Source of the DNA: Sinanaerobacter sp. ZZT-01
GTDB taxonomy: Bacteria; Bacillota; Clostridia; Peptostreptococcales; Anaerovoracaceae
Length of the DNA: 64,000 nucleotides
Direction of reading: 5' to 3'
NCBI RefSeq assembly: GCF_035621135.1
Contig: NZ_CP141728.1
Coordinates: 2,790,001-2,854,000, forward strand
Below, piece by piece: positions 35,049 to 43,400 of this stretch. Under the pieces are notes generated by a model, which saw only the letters and a list, made by a program, of their open reading frames with translations, was not told the DNA's origin and made no database searches. Numbering within the stretch: the first letter of the stretch is position 1; every line of letters starts with the position of its first letter. A program made the translations under genes and the position numbers.

Positions 35049-36281
35049 ATGAAAGCAGCTATTTTAAGTGTGGGTACAGAGCTTTTGTTTGGGGAAATTT
35101 TAAATACAAACACGAAATATTTATCTCAGCAGCTGAATGATTTGGGAATTGATATTCTGTATCACTATACAGTAGGAGACAATCCGAAACGTTTGAGTGA
35201 GACGATAAAGGATGCCTTAAAAAATTGTGATCTGATTTTGACTACCGGAGGTTTAGGACCAACGCAAGACGACATGACGAAAGAAATTGTAGCAGAGGTA
35301 CTTCATGATGAACTCTGCTTAGACAAAGCAATTTTAAAAGCTTTAGAGGCGCAATTTAAAAGACGTAATTGGAATATGACAGAAAATAATCGCAAGCAGG
35401 CTTATTTTCCATCAAGAGCCGTTATCTTTGAAAATCATTTTGGAACGGCACCTGGGTTTGCATTGACAGAAGGAAAAAAAATCGTTATTTGTATGCCAGG
35501 GCCGCCTAAGGAAATGCAGCCAATGTTTCTGAATCAAGTAAAACCATATTTAAATAAGGATCGGAATGGATTTCTTTCATACCAAATGTTACGATTATTC
35601 GGGATTGGTGAATCTTCACTTGAAACTGCATTGCTTGAATTGATTGACAGGCAAACAGACCCGACCTTAGCAACCTATGCAAAACAAGGCGAAGTAAAAC
35701 TTCGGATTGCTTCAAAAAGAGAAACTGAAGAGGAAGCAGAAGCAGCAGTAAAAGAGATGGTAGAAAGAGTAAAAGAAATAGTTGGAGATTACATTTACAG
35801 TGAGAACGGTGAGGAACTATATGAGGTGGTCGGGAAGTTGCTGTTGAAAAAAAACATTACACTTTCCTGCGCAGAATCTTGTACCGGAGGATTGTTCGCT
35901 GAGACAATTACTAATATGGCTGGAATTTCCGAGGTGTTTGACCGGGGTATTGTTACTTACAGCAATCGTGCAAAAATAGAAGAATTGGGAGTAAAAGAAG
36001 TTACATTAGAGCGGTTTGGTGCTGTGAGCGAACAGACAGCTATTGAAATGGCAGAGGGACTACAAAAGATTTCAGGATCAGAGCTTTGTATAGCTGTTAC
36101 AGGTATTGCAGGCCCAACTGGTGCAACAGAAGATAAACCGGTCGGATTGATTTACCTCTGTGTTAGATATGGTGAAAAAACGATTTGTAAAGAACTTCGT
36201 ACGGGAAATTCAGATCGAATTTGGAATCGTAACTATGCACTCTTGCATATGTTGTTTCTTATTTATAAGACAATCTTATAG
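35049..36281 (+). CDS. cinA: CinA-family protein (competence/damage-inducible; NMN amidase)
   Basis: The N-terminal molybdopterin-binding-like domain reads VGTELLFGEILNTNTKYLS and LTTGGLGPTQDDMTKE. The C-terminal CinA domain (about residues 260-405) has LSCAESCTGGLFAETITNMAG with the active Ser, and GIVTYSNRAK then VTGIAGPTG. The C-terminal half removes the amide from nicotinamide mononucleotide in pyridine-nucleotide recycling. CGGAGTG lies upstream. It precedes recA, as in Bacillus and Streptococcus. Confidence 0.95.
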   Translation: MKAAILSVGTELLFGEILNTNTKYLSQQLNDLGIDILYHYTVGDNPKRLSETIKDALKNCDLILTTGGLGPTQDDMTKEIVAEVLHDELCLDKAILKALEAQFKRRNWNMTENNRKQAYFPSRAVIFENHFGTAPGFALTEGKKIVICMPGPPKEMQPMFLNQVKPYLNKDRNGFLSYQMLRLFGIGESSLETALLELIDRQTDPTLATYAKQGEVKLRIASKRETEEEAEAAVKEMVERVKEIVGDYIYSENGEELYEVVGKLLLKKNITLSCAESCTGGLFAETITNMAGISEVFDRGIVTYSNRAKIEELGVKEVTLERFGAVSEQTAIEMAEGLQKISGSELCIAVTGIAGPTGATEDKPVGLIYLCVRYGEKTICKELRTGNSDRIWNRNYALLHMLFLIYKTIL

Positions 36282-36296
36282 GTATCATATAAAAAA

Positions 36297-36325
36297 TTGA
36301 CAAGATAAATATAATATGGTATATT
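36297..36325 (+). promoter_or_regulatory. Upstream recA promoter (P1)
   Basis: TTGACA (36297-36302), 17 bases, TATATT (36320-36325). It lies just after the cinA stop. Confidence 0.6.
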
Positions 36326-36366
36326 TTGGAATATATAAATAGGACTATTAGAATTTCAAAAATAGC

Positions 36367-36395
36367 TTGACCTTTTTTTAAGAATAATTTATATT
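36367..36395 (+). promoter_or_regulatory. Proximal recA promoter (P2)
   Basis: TTGACC (36367-36372), 17 bases, TATATT (36390-36395). The SOS box begins nine bases after its -10, over the likely start of transcription. Confidence 0.65.
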
Positions 36396-36403
36396 GTTAA
36401 GTA

Positions 36404-36417
36404 AGAACAAATGTTCT
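36404..36417. promoter_or_regulatory. LexA (SOS) box of recA
   Basis: AGAACAAATGTTCT is a palindrome that matches the Gram-positive LexA/DinR consensus CGAACRNRYGTTYG in its core GAAC-N4-GTTC. It is placed to block the proximal recA promoter. Confidence 0.85.
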
Positions 36418-36527
36418 TGTAGCCTATTTGCAATTACTAAGTTGCTATAAAATACAACTGAAGGAATACGAATCAAGAAATAGATAAAAATAAACGTGCA
36501 TTCGGAAGTGGAATGGAGGATATGATT

Positions 36528-37580
36528 GTGGCGGTTAATAAGGACGATAAGGAAAAAGCATTAGAAGCAGCAATGCTGCAGATACAAAAACAATTTGGAA
36601 AAGGTGCGATTATGAAGCTTGGAGACGATTCCATGAAGCTGAATGTCGGCGCAATTTCTACAGGAGCGGTTAGCTTAGACATTGCTACGGGGATCGGAGG
36701 CATCCCGAAGGGAAGAGTTACCGAGATATATGGACCGGAATCTTCAGGAAAAACAACATTGACTTTACATATCATTGCAGAAGCACAAAAAGCAGGTGGA
36801 AAGGCTGCATTTATTGATGCAGAGCATGCTTTAGATCCGGAATATGCAGGTAATTTAGGCGTTGATATTGATGACTTATTAGTATCGCAGCCTGATACCG
36901 GAGAACAGGCTCTCGAAATCTGTGAAATGCTTGTTCGTAGCAATGCAATTGATGTGGTGGTTGTAGACTCCGTTGCAGCCCTTGTCCCAAAAGCAGAAAT
37001 TCAAGGGGATATGGGTGATAGCCATGTTGGACTTCAAGCACGATTAATGTCACAAGCTCTCCGTAAACTTACAGGGGCGATTAATAAATCCAATGCTGCT
37101 GTTATTTTTATCAACCAGCTTCGTGAGAAAGTAGGCATTATGTTTGGAAATCCTGAGGTTACAACCGGTGGACGTGCCTTAAAGTTTTATTCTTCGATGC
37201 GTTTGGATGTAAGGCGGATTGAAAGCATAAAATCGGGAGATCAGATATTAGGAAATCGTACCCGTGTAAAGATAGTAAAAAATAAAGTGGCTCCTCCTTT
37301 TAAACTGGCCGAATTTGATATTATGTATGGCCAAGGTATTTCAAGACAGGGTGATCTGCTGGATTGTGCAGTAGAAGCAAAGATTGTAGAAAAAGCAGGA
37401 GCTTGGTATAGCTTTGACGGCAATCGGATTGGTCAAGGAAGGGAAAATGTAAAAAATTATTTAGTCGAGCATGCTGAAATTATGGACGAATTGGAACGTC
37501 GCCTCAAGGAAACTTTAAAACCGGAGGCGGATTCAGAAAATTTGGTTGTTGATGAGGACGGAGTTGTAATCGAAAAATAA
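36528..37580 (+). CDS. recA: Recombinase RecA
   Basis: The 350-residue RecA has Walker [14 protein letters not shown] (Lys75), the loop [28 protein letters not shown] and [16 protein letters not shown]. It drives strand exchange and SOS co-protease activity. I chose GTG at 36528 because GGAGG ends eight bases upstream and the product then begins [16 protein letters not shown]; an ATG at 36513 would lie before that ribosome site. Two promoters and a LexA box lie upstream. Confidence 0.97.
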   Translation: MAVNKDDKEKALEAAMLQIQKQFGKGAIMKLGDDSMKLNVGAISTGAVSLDIATGIGGIPKGRVTEIYGPESSGKTTLTLHIIAEAQKAGGKAAFIDAEHALDPEYAGNLGVDIDDLLVSQPDTGEQALEICEMLVRSNAIDVVVVDSVAALVPKAEIQGDMGDSHVGLQARLMSQALRKLTGAINKSNAAVIFINQLREKVGIMFGNPEVTTGGRALKFYSSMRLDVRRIESIKSGDQILGNRTRVKIVKNKVAPPFKLAEFDIMYGQGISRQGDLLDCAVEAKIVEKAGAWYSFDGNRIGQGRENVKNYLVEHAEIMDELERRLKETLKPEADSENLVVDEDGVVIEK

Positions 37581-37622
37581 TTTTATTTCATTTGAAAAAC
37601 GTTGCTTTTTAAAGAAAAACAA

Positions 37623-37651
37623 TTGACACTGCATGTCTTATATGATAATAT
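37623..37651 (+). promoter_or_regulatory. Sigma-A promoter of rplU operon
   Basis: TTGACA (37623-37628), 17 bases, TAATAT (37646-37651), about 90 bases before the rplU start. Confidence 0.65.
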
Positions 37652-37657
37652 AATTGA

Positions 37658-37735
37658 CTGTAAGCCGCTCAGAATAGGTTGTTGAAAAAGCGTAAGTTTT
37701 ACCTAGGATGGCGAGACTGGATAGAGGAGGTATAG
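37658..37735 (+). promoter_or_regulatory. Probable L21 leader RNA
   Basis: The 5' untranslated stretch before rplU is the place where Firmicutes carry the L21 autoregulatory leader. It holds short G/C-containing segments (CCGCTC, GGATGGCGAG) able to pair, but I could not confirm the family fold by eye. Confidence 0.35.
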
Positions 37736-37738
37736 AAA

Positions 37739-38242
37739 ATGTATGCAGTAATTGAAACAGGTGGTAAGCAGTACAGAGTGCAGCCTGGTGATGTGATTTC
37801 CGTTGAAAAATTGGATGTAGAAGCAGGTGAGAAAATTGATTTTGACCGCATTCTACTTGCAAGCGATGGAACGAATCTTGAAATTGGCACACCAGTTGTA
37901 GATGCAGTAAAAGTTTCCGGAACCGTAGTTGAAAACGGTAAAGGGAAAAAGGTTATCATCTATAAGTACAAAGCCAAGAAGGATTTCAGAAAGAAGCAAG
38001 GGCACAGACAGCCTTACACGATGATTAAGATTGATGAGGTTTCTGTTAATGGCAAATCTGAAAAAGTAGCAGATAAGGTTGAAAAAACAGCAGAAGCTGC
38101 GGAAGGTAAACCGTCAAAGACTTCTTTGAAGTCCATGAAAAAAGCAGAACTTATCGCATATGCTAAAGAAATGGATATTGAAATTAACGAAAAAGCAACA
38201 AATGCAGAGTTAATCTCAACCATTGAAGCAGCAATCAAATAA
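37739..38242 (+). CDS. rplU: 50S ribosomal protein L21 with C-terminal extension
   Basis: Residues 1-101 are ordinary L21 (MYAVIETGGKQYRVQPGD, YKYKAKKDFRKKQGHRQPYT). The family is normally about 103 residues; this one is 167. The extra 65 residues begin with a Lys/Glu/Ala/Ser linker and end in a helical unit (LKSMKKAELIAYAKEMDI then EKATNAELISTIEAAI) that looks like an SAP/HeH or Rho-N type fold. GAGGAGG lies upstream. rpmA follows by 36 bases with no prp gene between them. Confidence 0.95.
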   Translation: MYAVIETGGKQYRVQPGDVISVEKLDVEAGEKIDFDRILLASDGTNLEIGTPVVDAVKVSGTVVENGKGKKVIIYKYKAKKDFRKKQGHRQPYTMIKIDEVSVNGKSEKVADKVEKTAEAAEGKPSKTSLKSMKKAELIAYAKEMDIEINEKATNAELISTIEAAIK

Positions 38243-38278
38243 TTTCTTATTTAGAAATAGTAAGGAGGTGTCTGATCT

Positions 38279-38539
38279 ATGGCAAGTAAAAAGGGAGTCG
38301 GCAGTTCCAAGAACGGTCGAGATAGTGAGTCGAAACGATTAGGTGTCAAAAGAGCAGACGGTCAGTATGTTAATGCTGGCAGCATTTTGGTTCGACAGAG
38401 AGGGACTAAATTTCATCCCGGAAATAATGTAGGCATTGGTGGAGATGATACTTTATTTGCAAAAGAGTCTGGTGTTGTTAAATTCGAAAGATATGACAAA
38501 ACTAGAAAGCAAGTAAGTGTTTATCCAAAAGAAGCTTAA
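38279..38539 (+). CDS. rpmA: 50S ribosomal protein L27
   Basis: The protein starts [20 protein letters not shown], the mature L27 N-terminus itself, and runs through [19 protein letters not shown] to an 86-residue end. In most Firmicutes L27 has a short N-terminal extension ending in FFA that the Prp protease removes. No such extension exists here: AAGGAGG sits right before the ATG and the upstream codons give no in-frame start. A terminator follows. Confidence 0.97.
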   Translation: MASKKGVGSSKNGRDSESKRLGVKRADGQYVNAGSILVRQRGTKFHPGNNVGIGGDDTLFAKESGVVKFERYDKTRKQVSVYPKEA

Positions 38540-38545
38540 AAAATG

Positions 38546-38574
38546 AAGCCCCTATAGTTTATAGGGGCTTTTTT
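38546..38574 (+). terminator. Terminator after rpmA
   Basis: AAGCCCCTAT / ATAGGGGCTT with a five-base loop, then a T tract. Confidence 0.88.
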
Positions 38575-38618
38575 GACGAAATTTGACAAAAAAGAGAATT
38601 TTAGAATTGAGGTGGCCC

Positions 38619-39902
38619 ATGTTTGTAGATAGAGCCCAAATAATTATAAAATCCGGAAAAGGTGGAAATGGTGCGGTATCTTTTCGAAGAGAGCCATTTG
38701 TACCGCAAGGCGGTCCGGACGGAGGAGACGGCGGTAGGGGTGGTGATATCATCATCCAGGCAGATAATAATTTAAGAACCTTAATGGATTTTCGTTATAA
38801 AAGAAAATATGAGGCACAAAATGGAGAAGATGGCCGTAAAAAAAAGCAATTTGGCAAGCAGGGAGAAAATCTCATTATCAAAGTACCGCCTGGAACTGTT
38901 ATTATTGATGATGCAAGTAATTTAGTCATGAAAGATTTGGTGCACAATGGAGATTCTTTTGTTGCGGCTAAAGGAGGTAAAGGCGGTAAAGGAAATGTGA
39001 ATTTTAAAAATTCAGTACGTCAAGCACCGAACTTTGCAGAAGCTGGAGGCTTTGCGCAAGAACGAAAAATAACATTGGTATTAAAACTGATTGCAGATGT
39101 TGGATTGATCGGATTCCCAAACGTAGGAAAATCAACCTTACTGTCGGTTAGTACGAGTGCATCACCAAAGATTGCCAACTATCATTTTACCACGATTACT
39201 CCGAATCTAGGTGTAGTACAAATCTATGATACCAGTTTTGTTATGGCTGATATTCCTGGGCTGATTGAAGGAGCACATACCGGCGCTGGGCTAGGCTTAG
39301 ATTTTTTAAAGCATATCGAACGTACCAAGATGCTAATTCACGTTGTAGATGTTTCCGGTTCCGAAGGGCGCAACCCTATAGAAGATTTTGAAAAAATCAA
39401 TCAAGAACTGGCTTCCTATGGAAAGAAGCTGCCATCGAAGGTGCAGCTGGTTGCCGCCAATAAAATGGACATGGCATCGGAAGAAAGATATCAAGAATTC
39501 GCTGATTATATTTTGGAAAAAGGGTATCAGGTGTTTCCGATCTGCGCTCCGATTAACGAAGGTGTTACAGAGCTTTTGACCGCAGTGCTTAAGGAGCTGG
39601 AGCTATTAAGGGAACAGCCGGAAGAAGAACTGCCTTATGAATATTTTGACTTTGAAAGAGACGCCGAGGATGAGGATTATCGCGAAATTTATATCACCAA
39701 AGAGGACTCCGCATATATTCTTACCGGAAAACAGTTAGAAAAAATCTTTAATTCTACGAATTTTAATGATGCAGGTTCACTCCGGTATCTGTACAAATAT
39801 GTAGAAAAAAAAGGTGCAATTGAACGACTAAAGGAAATGGGATTGCAGGATGGAGATGTGATTCGAATCATTGATTATGAATTTGAATATATTGATGAGT
39901 AA
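38619..39902 (+). CDS. obgE: Obg family GTPase
   Basis: The N-terminal glycine-rich Obg fold (IIIKSGKGGNGAVSFRREPF, GGDGGRGGDI) is followed by the G domain: G1 GFPNVGKST, G3 DIPGLIEG, G4 NKMD, and by the C-terminal OCT domain (about residues 350-427). Obg checks 50S assembly and links growth to GTP, ppGpp and, in Bacillus, to Spo0A control. The ATG at 38619 with GAGGTGG upstream is used. spo0B, which lies between rpmA and obg in Bacillus, is absent, as usual in clostridia. Confidence 0.96.
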   Translation: MFVDRAQIIIKSGKGGNGAVSFRREPFVPQGGPDGGDGGRGGDIIIQADNNLRTLMDFRYKRKYEAQNGEDGRKKKQFGKQGENLIIKVPPGTVIIDDASNLVMKDLVHNGDSFVAAKGGKGGKGNVNFKNSVRQAPNFAEAGGFAQERKITLVLKLIADVGLIGFPNVGKSTLLSVSTSASPKIANYHFTTITPNLGVVQIYDTSFVMADIPGLIEGAHTGAGLGLDFLKHIERTKMLIHVVDVSGSEGRNPIEDFEKINQELASYGKKLPSKVQLVAANKMDMASEERYQEFADYILEKGYQVFPICAPINEGVTELLTAVLKELELLREQPEEELPYEYFDFERDAEDEDYREIYITKEDSAYILTGKQLEKIFNSTNFNDAGSLRYLYKYVEKKGAIERLKEMGLQDGDVIRIIDYEFEYIDE

Positions 39903-39939
39903 TAAGAGAGTGATTCATAAATATAATAAAGCCGCTAAA

Positions 39940-39965
39940 AGTGTTTCGCAATAAATTGAGACACT
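39940..39965. repeat. Inverted repeat after obgE
   Basis: AGTGTTTC (39940-39947) and GAGACACT (39958-39965) pair with one G-U around a ten-base loop. There is no T tract directly after. It may be a processing hairpin or a scar of a mobile element; nothing decides. Confidence 0.4.
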
Positions 39966-39994
39966 AGGCTGCATAGGATGAATTTTAAAGTAAA

Positions 39995-40028
39995 AAACCA
40001 AAGCATACTTAACATGCTTTGGTTTTTT
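39995..40028 (+). terminator. Terminator of the obgE transcript
   Basis: A 12-base perfect stem AAACCAAAGCAT / ATGCTTTGGTTT is followed by seven T. Confidence 0.9.
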
Positions 40029-40186
40029 TATGTAAAGTATAGATAATAATTAATCTATAAATAAAGGCTTTGTATTACGGAAGAAATATTTTTAATATTT
40101 TTCTTTTTTCTCTATATATTAGGGCTACGCTTATAAGATTTACTACTTTTTATAAAAATTTGCGTAAATCAGTTTAGAAAATTTTG

Positions 40187-40215
40187 TTGACAAGGTTTTA
40201 ATTAAATGGTAGATT
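40187..40215 (+). promoter_or_regulatory. Promoter of the S8 protease transcript
   Basis: TTGACA (40187-40192), 17 bases, TAGATT (40210-40215). It gives a leader of about 240 bases before the protease start. Confidence 0.65.
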
Positions 40216-40219
40216 CTTA

Positions 40220-40235
40220 GTTAGCAGCTGCTAAC
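40220..40235. promoter_or_regulatory. Perfect 16-base palindrome at the transcription start
   Basis: GTTAGCAGCTGCTAAC begins four bases after the -10 box, where a repressor would bind. Its owner is unknown; the nearest regulator gene is the XRE/S24-like one at 46348. Confidence 0.5.
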
Positions 40236-40288
40236 AATCGTGCATCGATATTATTTTTTAGTACCATGCACGTTCATAAAGGAAAAAT

Positions 40289-40351
40289 ATGGGTGAACTA
40301 AAGGCTTTTAAATTTATGATTCCAGCTAAATTAAACAGAGGGATTGCTTAA
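40289..40351 (+). CDS. Possible 20-residue leader ORF
   Basis: An ATG at 40289 with AAAGGA just upstream opens a 20-codon frame that ends TAA. The peptide is basic (four Lys, one Arg) with hydrophobic residues and a Pro. It lies inside the protease leader and could be a leader peptide, a small regulator or chance. No family is recognised. Confidence 0.3.
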   Translation: MGELKAFKFMIPAKLNRGIA

Positions 40352-40369
40352 TTTAAAGTGCTGAACAGT

Positions 40370-40392
40370 TAGTAATAAGATAATTATTACTA
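40370..40392 (+). promoter_or_regulatory. Hairpin in the protease leader
   Basis: TAGTAATAA and TTATTACTA form nine A-U rich pairs around a five-base loop. It lies 72 bases before the protease start codon and could affect translation or message decay. Confidence 0.4.
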
Positions 40393-40464
40393 GGAGAAAT
40401 GAGAGATGCATGGGGATAACTGTATTGTATAGCCAATTAAATTGTACAAAACAAGGAGAAAAAT

Positions 40465-43400
40465 ATGAAGCTAAGGAAGAGAAGGCTAAAAAGGATTAGT
40501 GCATCGATGCTTGCTTTTATGCTTGCTTTTATGTTTGTGCTTCCTTTCGGAAACGCAGCATTTGCCTATGAGGAGGGACAGATAAATTCTGTTTCACTTG
40601 GGGAAAAGATTGATGAAAATGTCGTGCAGAAATTCACCGATGAAACATATGTAAATTACATTATAAAATTGAAAGAGCAGGGAGATCTGCAAACAGCATC
40701 TGAAAAGGCGGCTGGAATTTCTTTGTTTGCAAAAGATACCCCACAGAAGGCTAAGATTCGCATACACAATTATGTATTAAATGAGCTAATCGATACAGCA
40801 GAAGAAACGCAAGACAGTTTGCTTACTTATATTGAAAGACAAAAAGAGATTGGAACCATACGTTCGTATGAATCTTTTTATATAGTGAATGCAATTTCTG
40901 TTTGCAGTACAGAAGAAGTCATGCAAGAAATTGCAAAACGTACAGACGTAGAAAAAGTTGTACAAGATCAAACGTATACCCTTAACTATATTATACCGGA
41001 AGAAGCGGATATTTCGATGCAAGCCTTGGAAGATAGCATGGGAATCCCCTGGAACCTTTCGAATATCAATGCAGAGCAGGCATGGGATGAAGGCTATACC
41101 GGAAACGGAATTGTGGTTGCAAATATGGACTCAGGTGTCGACTATACCCATCCCGCATTAAGTGAAAGTTGGCGTGGAAATGACTCGGACTTGACCGAAT
41201 ACAGTTGGTTTGATTCGGTAAATCAGACAAGTGTGCCGACAGATGGAGACGGACATGGTACACATGTTATGGGCACAATGGTTGGTGAGCTGGAAAATGG
41301 AACGAATAAAATAGGTGTTGCTCCAGACGCAAAGTGGATCGCTGCACGCGTATTCGATGATGAGGGAGAAACGACGTCAAGTACAATTATGCGTGCCGGA
41401 GAATGGCTGATTGCACCAACTGATGAGGCTGGAAAGCCACACGCAGAAATGGCACCTGATGTAATCAACAATTCTTGGGGGGGAGATACAAATGATGAAT
41501 TCTTTAGAGATGTTGTACAAGCATGGCGCAAAGCTGGAATTGTTCCCGTTTTTTCAGCAGGTAATACGAGCTATTCGAATCTCGGTGGTGCAGGATCTGT
41601 AACCTCACCTGCGTGCTATCCAGAAGCAATTGCAGTTGGAGCACTGGATCGTTCAAACAAAATTGCTTACTTTTCTTTATTAGGTCCTTCTTCTTATGGA
41701 GAAATAAAGCCTGAAGTCTCGGCACCCGGAGTCAATATCCGGTCTTCTCTTCCTGGAGGGAAATATGGACTTCTAAATGGAACATCAATGGCAAGTCCTC
41801 ATGTAGCAGGCGTTGCTGCACTGGTTTTGAATGCGAATCCGAGTCTCAGCGTTGAACAAGTAGAAACAATTTTACAGGAAACCGCAACACCATTGACTGA
41901 TGAAAAGTATGTAAACTCACCGAATAATGCATATGGGCGTGGACAAATTAATGCATATCGAGCTGTTAAAATGGCAGAACCGAGTGGAGCAGGGATCGGT
42001 ACTGTAAGTGGTACGACAACTGTTCGAGGTGAAGATTCAGCTATTCCGATCGTCAGCCATGTTCCGGTTAAAAATTTATATAATGTTTATGATACAACGA
42101 TAGAAGCACAAGTATCAGACAACATTGGTGTGGATTCCGTAGACTTCTTTATCAGGAAAAGCGGAACCGAAACAGAGTATTCCAAGTTAGAAATGAAGCT
42201 TTCTGCTGGAAATAAAAAAGATGGAACTTACCAAGTGATGATTCCTGTGACGATGATGGATTTGAATGGTGTTGAATATTATATAAGCGCATCGGATACG
42301 GAAGGAAATACAGCGAAAACAGATGTATATCCAGTTGTAGTATCAAGTGGAGTAAAAGTAGGATACTTACAGGATTTTGAAGACAATATTGACGGATTTG
42401 AGTTTGGAGGAACAACTCCGATGTGGGAGTGGGGAGTACCGACCACAGGAGTGGAAAGCGCAGCATCTGGAGAAAAAGTAGTGGCTACCAATTTAGATGG
42501 ATCATATGAGGGTTTAGTGGATTCCATTATGGTAATGCCGGTGATTGACTTATCTGATAGAGACGGTGCAGCTTTAAGATTCAATCATTGGTATGACTTA
42601 GGAGACTTTTATGGTGTCTTTAATGACACGGCTGAAGTGTGGATTGGAGAATTACCAAGCGGGAGTACCGATCCTTCTGACATAGATTTTAACTTAGCAC
42701 GTATTTATAAAAGTCACAATGATAAATGGGATTTTGAATACATCGATTTGACTCCTTATAAGGGGAAAAAAATTGTCGTTATGTTTGGGCTTCGTTATGG
42801 TAGCTTTTCCGATCAGAGTGAGTTGGGGTGGTATATTGATGACCTGCAGGTTGTCGAGCCGTCAGAAGAAATTCCGGCAACTCCATATCAGTATTTGAAT
42901 TTTAAATTGAAAGATCGCACGACGGCGTTAATCACATTTAATAAAATCGACGATGCACGGATTTCCAGCTATGCGATGTATCGCTCAACCTCACAGGCTG
43001 GTCCGTATGAACTCATTTCAACTGTTGATGTTTCAGAAATAGCATATACTACCGTTACGCTTAAGGATGTTCCCCTTCCTCAGGCAGGAACTTACTATTA
43101 TTATGCAGTCAGCCGTATTGGCGAGAATGAAAGCGGACCGACACAAGTTTTTTCTCATACATTTACAGAAGGAGAAACAATTATAAAGTACGATTTTGAA
43201 GAAGACGATCAAGGTTGGGTTTCAGAAGCAGAAAGTGAAGACGATGCTTCTTTTACAAGAGGAACCATAGATTTTAGTGAGTATAAAAATCACAATATGC
43301 CGAAAGAAAGTACTTCTCTTGGAAAAAATCCAGATAGCCCGAATGTGTGGGGAACAGAATTGAATGAATATAGAAAAGTGGATAAAAAATATACACTTGA

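Noticed and set aside
39940-39965. Insertion sequence end after obgE
   Set aside because: Only one short inverted repeat is present, with no transposase remnant and no target-site duplication that I could see.
40388-40432. Very short ORFs just before the protease start
   Set aside because: Frames of 6-9 codons with badly spaced ribosome sites; too short to support.
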